A program made the translations under genes and the position numbers. Shown here one piece after another: positions 43,439 through 51,526 of a stretch of DNA of 64,000 bases. The stretch is taken from positions 124,001 to 188,000 of the forward strand of contig WSLY01000002.1 of assembly GCA_013316825.1 (NCBI GenBank), in the 5' to 3' direction. Every line of letters starts with the position of its first letter. Position 1 is the first letter of the stretch. The notes beneath the pieces were generated by a model. It had not been told where the DNA came from, made no database searches, and saw only the letters and a program-made list of their open reading frames with translations. Source of the stretch: Lachnospiraceae bacterium (GTDB taxonomy: Bacteria > Bacillota > Clostridia > Lachnospirales > Lachnospiraceae).

Positions 43439-44968
43439 CTAAAATCCCTGATATATAAATTCCACCGCGCTGTAACCCGGTCCGTAATAGCCAAGCAGTA
43501 TCACATAAAACAGCAGCGCATACCAAATCCCCCAGCGTATTACAATATTTTTCCGCGCAATCCGCTCCCGTACTCCTTCTTTTTGCTGTAATAGCGATAC
43601 CGCAAATAAAATCAGCAGGGATACGGCAGCAATGGTAAACTCAATAAAGTCCAGGCCAAGTAAAAACAGGGAACCGTCAAACAGCACCCCTATATTCCCC
43701 ACGCAAAACGCACTTGCCAGCATATGACACGCGGCGGCAGTAGAATCCGCCCTGAAAAACACAAAGCCGATATTGGCGAGTAAAAAAGTCCTTAGCACCC
43801 GCCACCCGTTCACAAACCAGCCGTCACTGTTTATGCGGCACTTCTGCATAATCCTTCCGTATACGGGATTCAAAAGCTCTCCCATTACAATATAGAACCA
43901 ATGCAGCAGTCCGGAGCCTATCACAAACTTCCAGTCCCCTCCATGCCAAATTCCCACGGTAAACCATAGGATAAACATGGCGGCAAAAGTAGTAAGCTGT
44001 TTTCCCCTCTTCTTGCCGAATTTTTCTTTGCATTTCCTGCCCAGCTTTGAAAACACCTGCGTTCTGAGAAGCGGATAAAAAACATATTCTCTCATCCATA
44101 CGCCAAGCGTAATATGCCATCTCCGCCAATACTCCGAAATCGTTTTGGCAAAGAAAGGCCTTTCAAAATTTTCCGGCAGCTTCAAGCCAAAGGTCTGGGA
44201 AATTCCCAACGCAATGTCCATTCCGCCCGAGAAATTGGTATATAGCTGAAAGGCATAGCAGATTGTCGCTATCCAAATATAAACGCCGCTGTAACCCAGA
44301 TAATTGTCGTAAACCGTATTGACTACCAGATTCATGCGTTCTGAAATCACCAGCGTCTTAAAAAAGCCCCACAACATTCTTTGGAAGCCAAATGTAACCT
44401 GCTTATAATCGAAAGGATGCGGTTGGAAAAACTGTTCTCCATCCTCCCTGTAACGAAGAACCGGTCCGAATAATATGGCTGGAAAATACATACCGTAAAG
44501 CGCCATTTTAAAGAAGTTTTTCTGAGGTTCGGCAATTTGATTGTAAACATCGATGACGTAGCCGAGAATAGAAAACGTATAGAAAGAAATGCCAAGCGGT
44601 ATCAAAAAATGAAATCCGGAAATAACGTTTTGCTTCCATCCCAAAATTCCCATAACACCGTTGATGGTATTGATTCCAAAATTAACATATTTTAACACAA
44701 ACAGGCTGCCAATCAGCAGCAATATCACAAAAACAAGCGCCGTCCGCCTTTTTCTGCCGTCGCTCGTTCTTCCCATAACAAAAATACCTGCATACGCCGT
44801 CAGACACGCCGCCAGCGGATACAGAATCAAAATTCCGTTTCCGGACAACAAATAATACGCGATGCTTGACACCAACAAAAATACCCATTGCAATTTTGCC
44901 GGAATCAGGTAATATATAATTAATATACATGCATAAAAACATAAAAAATAAAAGGATGTAAATGACAT
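43439..44968 (-). CDS. MBOAT family O-acyltransferase (AlgI-like)
   Basis: A 509-residue polytopic protein with about eleven helices. MBOAT motifs are RPFFAKTISEYWRRWHITL (catalytic-site Arg/His region) and the later WFTVGIWHGGDW with the invariant His. AlgI/PatA-like members carry acyl groups across the membrane for glycan acylation. The acyl carrier protein and FkbH-like gene upstream could provide the acyl donor. AAAGGA lies six bases before the ATG. Its own promoter sits inside the opposite-strand VOC gene. Confidence 0.88.
   Translation of the reverse strand: MSFTSFYFLCFYACILIIYYLIPAKLQWVFLLVSSIAYYLLSGNGILILYPLAACLTAYAGIFVMGRTSDGRKRRTALVFVILLLIGSLFVLKYVNFGINTINGVMGILGWKQNVISGFHFLIPLGISFYTFSILGYVIDVYNQIAEPQKNFFKMALYGMYFPAILFGPVLRYREDGEQFFQPHPFDYKQVTFGFQRMLWGFFKTLVISERMNLVVNTVYDNYLGYSGVYIWIATICYAFQLYTNFSGGMDIALGISQTFGLKLPENFERPFFAKTISEYWRRWHITLGVWMREYVFYPLLRTQVFSKLGRKCKEKFGKKRGKQLTTFAAMFILWFTVGIWHGGDWKFVIGSGLLHWFYIVMGELLNPVYGRIMQKCRINSDGWFVNGWRVLRTFLLANIGFVFFRADSTAAACHMLASAFCVGNIGVLFDGSLFLLGLDFIEFTIAAVSLLILFAVSLLQQKEGVRERIARKNIVIRWGIWYALLFYVILLGYYGPGYSAVEFIYQGF
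44888..44920 (+). promoter_or_regulatory. Possible promoter for the plus-strand VOC gene
   Basis: An AT-rich stretch inside the 5' end of the MBOAT gene. On the plus strand it has TTGCAA (44888-44893) and, 16 bases later, TAATAT (44910-44915), with a perfect TATAAT overlapping at 44915-44920 but at a longer spacing. The VOC gene starts at 45007. Spacing is imperfect, so this is only a candidate. Confidence 0.35.
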
Positions 44969-45006
44969 AACATGTCCTTTCCAAATCAGTACAAGGAGAA
45001 ACGCTC

Positions 45007-45408
45007 ATGCTTCCTTTCAAAATACACCATATCGGGTATTTAGTCAAAAAAATTGATGCTGCCATACGCGACTTTGCACAGTTGGGGTACGTGGTGACGC
45101 AAAATACCGTTTTTGACAGCTTTCGCAAAATTCACATTTGCTTTATGGAAAAAGATGGCTATGTGATAGAGCTTGTTTCTCCTGCGGATGAAAATTCCAT
45201 AGTAGCCGGCTTGTTAAAGAAATACAAAAATACGCCTTATCATATCTGCTATGAAACAGCTTCTTTTGAAAAGGATTTTGCTTACCTCACCGAACACGGC
45301 TTTACTGCCATCGACTCTCCCACGCCGGCGCCCGCCATCGACGGCAGGCGCGTGGTTTTCCTGATGAGCGCTTCTATCGGCATGATAGAACTTCTGGAAG
45401 CATTTTAA
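45007..45408 (+). CDS. VOC family protein (glyoxalase/methylmalonyl-CoA epimerase-like)
   Basis: A 133-residue protein with two beta-alpha-beta-beta-beta units. FKIHHIGYLVKKID gives the first metal His, YVIELVSP a Glu, YHICYETAS the second His and GMIELLEAF the final Glu, the arrangement of metal-dependent VOC enzymes. The closest style is methylmalonyl-CoA epimerase or glyoxalase I, acting on a small acyl or 2-oxo substrate. It runs opposite to its neighbours: its stop overlaps the ACP stop by four bases, and its first codons cover the MBOAT promoter. Its placement in an acyl-transfer module suggests action on the acyl group. Confidence 0.8.
   Translation: MLPFKIHHIGYLVKKIDAAIRDFAQLGYVVTQNTVFDSFRKIHICFMEKDGYVIELVSPADENSIVAGLLKKYKNTPYHICYETASFEKDFAYLTEHGFTAIDSPTPAPAIDGRRVVFLMSASIGMIELLEAF
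45019..45047 (-). promoter_or_regulatory. Sigma-A-like promoter for the MBOAT/SGNH/GT2 unit, inside the VOC gene
   Basis: On the minus strand: -35 TTGACT (45042-45047), a 17-base spacer and -10 TATTTT (45019-45024). The expected start near 45012 leaves about 44 bases before the MBOAT ATG at 44968. It overlaps codons 5-14 of the VOC gene on the opposite strand, so the two transcription units overlap at their 5' ends. Confidence 0.55.
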
Positions 45409-45647
45409 TCCATCCGGCTTACAATAATATCCACCATTTCTCCCACATTTTTCATGGTGACAACCTGTCCCATGGAAAATTTGATGCCAAATTCCTGCTC
45501 TATCGCCGCAATCAGATTGATATGCTCCAGAGAATCCCAGTCCTCGATATCATCTGCGGTTGTACTATCGTTTACCTCAATTTCCTCGTCATCAAAAACA
45601 TCCCTGAATACCCCGTTCAATTTTTCATATACGGTTTCTCTTGTCAT
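45405..45647 (-). CDS. Acyl carrier protein
   Basis: An 80-residue acidic protein with the ACP signature DWDSLEHIN; Ser39 would carry 4'-phosphopantetheine. Helical pattern and length are standard. The ATG overlaps the FkbH-like stop (ATGA), so the two proteins are made in a fixed ratio. A dedicated ACP beside FkbH and MBOAT genes suggests it holds the acyl unit later placed on the glycan, rather than serving fatty-acid synthesis. Confidence 0.92.
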   Translation of the reverse strand: MTRETVYEKLNGVFRDVFDDEEIEVNDSTTADDIEDWDSLEHINLIAAIEQEFGIKFSMGQVVTMKNVGEMVDIIVSRMD

Positions 45648-47428
45648 GCTTCTACCACCTTTATCACCTTATTTTTATTTTCATAGTCTGCTTCTATCTT
45701 ATAATACCACACCGTGCCGCCCGTTTCATCCGTTTTTTCGAGCGTAAAACCCATCAGCGCATAGAACCCTTCCACCATCTTGTTTTTGGCGGTCGGGTAA
45801 TAATACCCTTTTATCTCCTTTATGCCCGCTTTTGCACAGGTGTGCGCCAATGTGTCCAGCATGGCATACTCCATATCTCTTTTCAGGACGCGGCAGCTCA
45901 TCAGCCACAAGTCCATATGCAGTATCTCTTTTTCCCTGTGTCCAATCAGAACGGACACCACGCCGTTATCGCCAAACTTATCCTCCAGCTTTCCATAAAG
46001 CGTAATATATGCATTATCCGCCGCAATCTGCTCAAGCTCCGCCTGTGTATACCGCCTTGTCGTCAGGTTAAACTGATTGCTTTTGTTGGTAAGCTGTGCA
46101 ATCCGCGCCATGTAAAGCGGCTCAAAAGGCTTTATGGTTCCCTTCATCGCAAGGGAATGAAGGTAATCCTCATAACTCCCGAAGCTTTCCTGTTCTTTCT
46201 TTCGCTCCAGATTCGCCTTGTACATCTCGCTGCGTAGCCTATCGTCCTGCGAAAGACTTGTCACCTCAAAGAAACCGGAACGGTCAAGAACCCTGATATA
46301 CTGCTCGGGGCTGTCCATCCTTGGCACGGCGACCCCGGACAGGCTGCTTCTTACAATTTCCCGCTCCGCCGGATTGTCATCCACAAAGACAAGACTGTCC
46401 TGCATAATATTTAATTCCGAAGCTATCTGCGCCACATTTTTGCTCTTTGGCTCCCAGTTTGCCTTTATCAGCACAAAATCCTCCGGCTTTAGTATCCCGT
46501 CCGGATGCATAAGCCCCGCCATGGCGTTTTCTTCCTCATTTTTGGAGCTGACATTCAGCATAATGCCGATATCCTTCTGCCGCTTCAGATATTCCTGAAA
46601 CTCCGAATACACCTGCCCCATGGAGGTTTCCTGCCCAATCTCCAGATTTTCCGCGCCGTCATCGCCCACAACGCCACCCCAGAGCGTATTATCCAAGTCC
46701 AAAACCAGCGCCTTTTTGTTTTTCCCGTAGACAGACTTTATGATATTGGCAACATTGAAGCTCAGTACCGGAACCGCCGGCAGGCAGAGCGCATACTTGT
46801 ACATATGCCAGTAAAAAGAATCCGCCCATCGGTCCAGTCCATAGCAGGCAGAAAGATACGCGATATCATTGATATAAAAATGATTGTGTTCTCTTGCATA
46901 CTGATAAAATCTTTCATTCAGCCGGTTTAAAAAGGAAATCCTGCCATGTATATCAGACGCTTCCTTATTGCCCAAAAGCCTGTACGCGGGCATCTCAAAA
47001 TTGTTCTGGATAACGGGACAGTGATAGCTTTTCTGAAGCTTGTCCCACATCACCTCGTAATGGCGGTAAGTCTCGCCCAAAACAAAGTCTACCGCCTCCT
47101 CCGTATCCGATAGCTGCGGATATTCCTGTATGTTCCTGTTGCTTGTATGAATATAAATGATATCCGGACCAAATGCCGCAAGCGCTGCATTATCAAACAT
47201 GGCATCCTGCCAGTACTGCGCATATTCGGACTCGTAAAACTGAGGCTCTATCCCGTAATGCAGCAAAAAAAGTTCCAGCACCTTCACGATATCATGCGTG
47301 GTGCTCCCGCCCAAAACCGCAATCTTTTTTTTGATTCGCGTCGTTTTTTCCTCAAGAAGCGCCTTTTTTATGCTCTTTGCTTTTTTTAAAATGTATTCAC
47401 TGTCAAAAGGATATTCCAGTTCCTGCAT
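45644..47428 (-). CDS. FkbH-like HAD-family acyl-loading protein
   Basis: A 594-residue protein. Residues 1-230 form an SGNH-like region with VLGGSTTHD, the middle has the HAD nucleophile motif LVLDLDNTLWGGVVGDDG (241-258) and VFVDDNPAEREIV, and the last 150 residues form a GNAT-like domain ending in an MVEGFYALMGF pattern. FkbH proteins take a glyceryl unit from 1,3-bisphosphoglycerate, remove phosphate and load it on an ACP. The adjacent ACP fits. This predicts a glyceryl-derived (three-carbon) substituent. GGAGGG lies before the ATG. Confidence 0.88.
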   Translation of the reverse strand: MQELEYPFDSEYILKKAKSIKKALLEEKTTRIKKKIAVLGGSTTHDIVKVLELFLLHYGIEPQFYESEYAQYWQDAMFDNAALAAFGPDIIYIHTSNRNIQEYPQLSDTEEAVDFVLGETYRHYEVMWDKLQKSYHCPVIQNNFEMPAYRLLGNKEASDIHGRISFLNRLNERFYQYAREHNHFYINDIAYLSACYGLDRWADSFYWHMYKYALCLPAVPVLSFNVANIIKSVYGKNKKALVLDLDNTLWGGVVGDDGAENLEIGQETSMGQVYSEFQEYLKRQKDIGIMLNVSSKNEEENAMAGLMHPDGILKPEDFVLIKANWEPKSKNVAQIASELNIMQDSLVFVDDNPAEREIVRSSLSGVAVPRMDSPEQYIRVLDRSGFFEVTSLSQDDRLRSEMYKANLERKKEQESFGSYEDYLHSLAMKGTIKPFEPLYMARIAQLTNKSNQFNLTTRRYTQAELEQIAADNAYITLYGKLEDKFGDNGVVSVLIGHREKEILHMDLWLMSCRVLKRDMEYAMLDTLAHTCAKAGIKEIKGYYYPTAKNKMVEGFYALMGFTLEKTDETGGTVWYYKIEADYENKNKVIKVVEA

Positions 47429-47494
47429 GTTCCCTCCGATTCTATTGTTTCGGTGTTTTTCTCTTTCCTTATCATTCCCCTCTTCAGACAGTCC

Positions 47495-48682
47495 CTATCC
47501 TGTAATTCCCAAATAATAAAGCAGGATTTCCGCCGCAATATGTTCGCCTAAAATACGGTATCCGGCATCGTTTGGGTGGATGCTGTCCGCCAGCAGATGC
47601 TGCGCCGTCGCTTCATCATGCATGTCCATAAGTCCGATACTGTAAAGGTCAATAACCGGATATCCATTCTGTTGTGCCAGCGTCCTCAGCGGATTCATAT
47701 AATCATTCAAGGTAGGTATCCCGTTAAAATTTGTAAATTCCTTTGTTGAACTGGTATTCGGCGTCTGGTATGCCGTCACGAAAAAGAACTGTGTGCCGGC
47801 ATAGCTTGTGCGCAGCGAATTCACAATTTTTTGTAGCTGCCCACAGTAACCGCCTGTGCTGCCGTCGTCAAGCACACCGAAATTTTTCACTTCTACATTT
47901 GTCAGAAAATCATTTAGTCCGGCATAAAAAACGGTTATTTCCGAATCCTTCACAAAAAGCTCGTCCATATGCGCTCCGATTGCCAGGTCGTCGTTATTGT
48001 TGTAATCCACTATCGTTGCGCCGCCGTGCCCGTTATTGCATACCTCTCCAAATTGCAGCGCCTCCTGCACATAATTCACATAGCTGACCTGCCTGCCGTC
48101 TGCATCCTGTATTCCTCCGAGACCTTCTGTCACGCTGTCTCCAATAAACGTAATCTTCACTCCCGGAAATGCGCAGTTTGCCGTCTCCAGTATTTTTTTG
48201 TCCAGTTCATTTATCTTTAACGTCTTTTCATAGGAATTCTGCCATGCATAGACCCCGTTCCGTTCCTGCACATAGCTGCGCAGAAGCTCCGCCGTCTCCG
48301 GCGCAACGGTGTCCGCCTGCCAAATGACATTCCCGCTCACATCCGTCAAAATCTGAGAACCGGGCAGCACCTCATAACGCTGCGGTTCATTGCCCGTTTG
48401 CGGCGGCTCGGTCTCTACAGGCGGCGTCGGCGTCACTTCCGCAGGCTCATTTTCTCCCGTCTGCGGCATATTTTCCGAGACGGAAACTTCCGTCCCCTCT
48501 CCCCCTGAAACCGATTCCTTTTCCTGTGCCGCTACATAATTTTTATATTTCTGAAACGCTTCATAATCTCGTAAGTATTCCCTGAAATCCTTTGTCAAAA
48601 AGAGAGCCGCCGCCAACACCAAAACAATAATCAGTGTCAAAATCATCCATGCTTTTCTTTCTTCACTTTTTCTTCGATTCAT
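47495..48682 (-). CDS. Membrane-anchored SGNH/GDSL hydrolase
   Basis: A 395-residue protein with one N-terminal helix (about 12-29), a low-complexity Pro/Glu/Thr-rich linker (about 55-100) and an SGNH domain. ITFIGDSVTEGLGG has the nucleophile Ser, NGHGGATI the Gly block, YAGLNDF the Asn block and DSIHPNDAGY the Asp/His pair, so all four catalytic blocks are present. It should be an active surface esterase or acyltransferase on acylated glycan. It lies 66 bases upstream of the FkbH-like gene. GAGG is nine bases before the ATG. Confidence 0.82.
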   Translation of the reverse strand: MNRRKSEERKAWMILTLIIVLVLAAALFLTKDFREYLRDYEAFQKYKNYVAAQEKESVSGGEGTEVSVSENMPQTGENEPAEVTPTPPVETEPPQTGNEPQRYEVLPGSQILTDVSGNVIWQADTVAPETAELLRSYVQERNGVYAWQNSYEKTLKINELDKKILETANCAFPGVKITFIGDSVTEGLGGIQDADGRQVSYVNYVQEALQFGEVCNNGHGGATIVDYNNNDDLAIGAHMDELFVKDSEITVFYAGLNDFLTNVEVKNFGVLDDGSTGGYCGQLQKIVNSLRTSYAGTQFFFVTAYQTPNTSSTKEFTNFNGIPTLNDYMNPLRTLAQQNGYPVIDLYSIGLMDMHDEATAQHLLADSIHPNDAGYRILGEHIAAEILLYYLGITG

Positions 48683-48899
48683 ATCATAAATCCTCTTCTA
48701 AACCATCCAATCCCCAAGCAGCATGTCTTTACACCGCAATCCCCACTTTTTCACTTACATCATTCTATCACCTTACAGAAAATATTACTATACTTATTTT
48801 TTTAATTTTTTCTCTTTCATTTAACGGGTGTTTGCGGTAAAATGAAGCTAAAAGAACGCAGATAAATCAAAAGATTTTATAATACACGGAGAAGGAAAC
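48683..48899 (+). other. Divergent intergenic region, 217 bases, AT-rich
   Basis: This is the largest gene-free stretch. It separates the minus-strand SGNH gene from the plus-strand MBOAT gene and must hold two divergent promoters. On the plus strand there are TATACT (48789-48794), TAAAAT (48838-48843) and TATAAT (48878-48883), but none has a good -35 at 16-18 bases. A poly-T run follows TATACT. I saw no terminator hairpin or riboswitch-like structure. Confidence 0.6.
48762..48770 (-). promoter_or_regulatory. Possible extended -10 promoter for the SGNH/FkbH/ACP genes
   Basis: On the minus strand TGA is followed directly by TAGAAT (48762-48767), an extended -10 arrangement. No recognisable -35 lies 17 bases upstream. 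The expected start near 48755 gives a leader of about 73 bases before 48682. Confidence 0.35.
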
Positions 48900-50423
48900 A
48901 TGCTTTTCAATTCTTATCTTTTTATTTTTTTGTTCTTACCGATTGCCTTATCAGGATATTTTTTGATGAACCGGTTAAAGCACTATGCTATGGCAAAGTA
49001 TTTCCTGATAGGCATGTCGTTATGGTTTTACGCTTATTTTAACATCTCCTACTTGGGCATTATTACTGCCAGCATCGCCCTCAACTACCTGTGTCATCTC
49101 CTGCTACTAAAACGCATTCACCCGAAAACTGTCCTCACAGGCGGTATTTTGGGGAACCTTGCCATCCTTTTTTATTTCAAATACTTCAGCTTCTTTGTAG
49201 AAAGCATAAGCAAACTGGCACATTTGGATGCTTTTGTTCCCGACATCCTTCTGCCTCTTGGCATCAGCTTTTTTACTTTTCAGCAGCTTGGCTTTTTAAT
49301 AGATACGGCGCGGGGCGGCGTATCCCGCCAGTCCGTTTCCGATTATGCGCTCTTTGTCACCTTTTTCCCGCAATTAATCGCCGGTCCGATTGTAAGCCAC
49401 GAAGAAATGCTTCCCCAGTTTCAGGATATCTCCAAAAAATCGTTTTGTTTTGCGCATTTTTATGCGGGCTTACGCCTCTTTATCCTGGGTCTTGCCAAAA
49501 AAGTGCTTCTTGCCGACACCTTTGGCGCTGCGGCAAACTGGGGTTTTCAGCACTATGCTTCTCTGGATGCCCTAAATACCCTCCTTGTCATACTATCTTA
49601 TACGTTTCAGCTTTATCTCGATTTTAGCGGCTACTGCGATATGGCGAGAGGACTTGGGCTTATGTTTAATATCAAAATTGCCGTCAACTTTCTTTCCCCT
49701 TACAAAGCAGTCAACATTCGGGACTTCTGGGACAGATGGCACATTACCTTAAGCCGCTTCTTTACCCGTTATCTGTATATTCCCCTCGGCGGCAGCCGCA
49801 AAGGTATGGCTCGCACCTGTCTCAATATCCTGATTGTCTTTTTATGCAGCGGTATCTGGCACGGCGCCGGCTGGACTTTTTTGTTGTGGGGCTTTCTGCA
49901 CGGCGTTTTCAATGTGCTGACCCGAATCTGGCAGAACGCAAAAGAAAAGCGAAAGCATGAAAAGCCCCTGCCTGCGCAAAAAGATTCTCCCATATGGCAA
50001 AAACGCCTTCTACGTGGAATTTCTGTCCTGCTGACCTTTTTCTTTGTTATGCTAACTTGGACTTTCTTCCGTGCCGACACGATAAAGCAGGCAGTCGATA
50101 TGCTGAAAAAACTGTTTTCCCCTCTGGAAAATATGCACCGCGGGTTTCGGGTACAAAAAGAAATTTTCCGTGCCTTCCAGCTTCCCGAGCTTTTCTACAT
50201 CCTAAAGTTTTTTAAGCTGGATACGCTCCCCCTTGGCTCCTGCTACTGTATGTTCCTCTTTTTTGCAGCGGCCATAATCCTTATCTTTTTTTGTAAAAAC
50301 CTGTATGAGACGGAAAACAGCCACAAACCGCGTATCATCAAAACCGTCGGGCTGTCGGTTCTTTTTGTATGGTGCGTACTGTCCTTCTCCGGCGTCAGTA
50401 CATTCCTTTATTTTAATTTCTAA
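48900..50423 (+). CDS. MBOAT family O-acyltransferase (AlgI-like), plus strand
   Basis: A 507-residue polytopic protein with about eleven helices. DFWDRWHITLSRFFTRYLY and FLCSGIWHGAGW hold the conserved Arg/His sites of AlgI-type MBOATs, and YIPLGGSRKG is another family motif. It would supply acyl groups for glycan O-acylation with the SGNH-like protein 41 bases downstream. GGAGAAGG precedes the ATG. It diverges from the SGNH/FkbH/ACP operon and is more typical in length and motif spacing than the other MBOAT at 43439. Confidence 0.9.
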   Translation: MLFNSYLFIFLFLPIALSGYFLMNRLKHYAMAKYFLIGMSLWFYAYFNISYLGIITASIALNYLCHLLLLKRIHPKTVLTGGILGNLAILFYFKYFSFFVESISKLAHLDAFVPDILLPLGISFFTFQQLGFLIDTARGGVSRQSVSDYALFVTFFPQLIAGPIVSHEEMLPQFQDISKKSFCFAHFYAGLRLFILGLAKKVLLADTFGAAANWGFQHYASLDALNTLLVILSYTFQLYLDFSGYCDMARGLGLMFNIKIAVNFLSPYKAVNIRDFWDRWHITLSRFFTRYLYIPLGGSRKGMARTCLNILIVFLCSGIWHGAGWTFLLWGFLHGVFNVLTRIWQNAKEKRKHEKPLPAQKDSPIWQKRLLRGISVLLTFFFVMLTWTFFRADTIKQAVDMLKKLFSPLENMHRGFRVQKEIFRAFQLPELFYILKFFKLDTLPLGSCYCMFLFFAAAIILIFFCKNLYETENSHKPRIIKTVGLSVLFVWCVLSFSGVSTFLYFNF

Positions 50424-50464
50424 GGACAGTGTTTCAAAAAATATAACTATAAGGAGACAAGGCT

Positions 50465-51526
50465 ATGACTACGGCAAATCCCAAAGAACCTGATTATAAA
50501 AAGCACTGCATTCTGCTTGCCATACTTTCTCTTTCCGCCCTGTTAGCCGCGGCAGCACTGGTGATAGCGGCAGACCCGTTTTTTCAGTATCACAAGCCTT
50601 TAGAAGGACTGTATTATATCATCGACAACAAAATCAGCCAGAATCCGGGCATTGCCGCGCACTTTACATATGACAGCGTCATTACCGGCTCATCCATGAC
50701 GGTCAATTTTGATACAAAGCTCTTTTCCGAAAAGCTTGGATTACATACCATAAAGCTTCCCTATGACGGCGCTTACCCCAAGGACATCGACACCATACTG
50801 TCCCTCGTCCAAAAAAGCCCCAATGAAATCAGGGCTGTTTTTCTCAGTATCGATATTTTAAACTATCGGGTAGGCCCTGACGTCACCGCATATGAGATGC
50901 CTGCCTATCTCTACAATGACACTGTGTTAGACGACATCCCCTATCTTCTCAACAAGGAAGTCATACTGGACTACATCATCCGCCCGCAGATTGAGCGGGA
51001 AGGGACTCCTCTAAACGAGGCATACTGGTCATGGATATATATGTGGTATGGAAAAGATATCGTGTTTCAGACCTATGAAGCGCCGTCCGCCTGTCAGCCT
51101 GCCCTGCCGGAAGATGCTTTCGCTGAGGAGATTGCCGCCAGTCTGAAAACCTGCATCCTGCCTCATATAGAAAATATGCCGGACACCGAATTTACTTTCT
51201 TTTTCCCACCCTACAGCGTCCTCTACTGGTACAATCGTTATGCGGACGGCAGCCTTGCCGCCGAGCTTGCGGCGGAAAAGCAGGTAGTTGAAACCTTGCT
51301 GGCTTACCCGAACGTAAAGATATATTACTTTCAGGACGATTTTTCTTATATTACAAACTTTGACAACTATTGCGATTACACCCACTACCGACACGAAATG
51401 AACGATTACATGACGGAATGCTTTGCGCAGGATAACTGCCGGCTGACCCTCCAAAACTACAACGACGTCATTGACAATATGCTCTCATGGGCACAAAGCT
51501 GTGATTACCAGAGCTATCTTCCCTGA
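50465..51526 (+). CDS. Membrane-anchored SGNH-like protein, partner of the MBOAT at 48900
   Basis: A 353-residue protein. An N-terminal helix (about 15-36) precedes an outside domain with ITGSSMTVNFD (putative Ser) and late DYTHYRHEMNDYM (Asp/His pair). Such proteins follow MBOAT genes in many Firmicutes and probably complete acyl transfer to surface glycan. AAGGAG lies before the ATG. Its last 13 bases overlap the end of the convergent GT2 gene, so no terminator separates the two. Confidence 0.72.
   Translation: MTTANPKEPDYKKHCILLAILSLSALLAAAALVIAADPFFQYHKPLEGLYYIIDNKISQNPGIAAHFTYDSVITGSSMTVNFDTKLFSEKLGLHTIKLPYDGAYPKDIDTILSLVQKSPNEIRAVFLSIDILNYRVGPDVTAYEMPAYLYNDTVLDDIPYLLNKEVILDYIIRPQIEREGTPLNEAYWSWIYMWYGKDIVFQTYEAPSACQPALPEDAFAEEIAASLKTCILPHIENMPDTEFTFFFPPYSVLYWYNRYADGSLAAELAAEKQVVETLLAYPNVKIYYFQDDFSYITNFDNYCDYTHYRHEMNDYMTECFAQDNCRLTLQNYNDVIDNMLSWAQSCDYQSYLP

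Noticed and set aside
48789..48883. Three -10-like hexamers on the plus strand upstream of the MBOAT gene.
   Set aside because: None has a usable -35 at 16-18 bases, and the last is too near the ribosome binding site, so no promoter was assigned.
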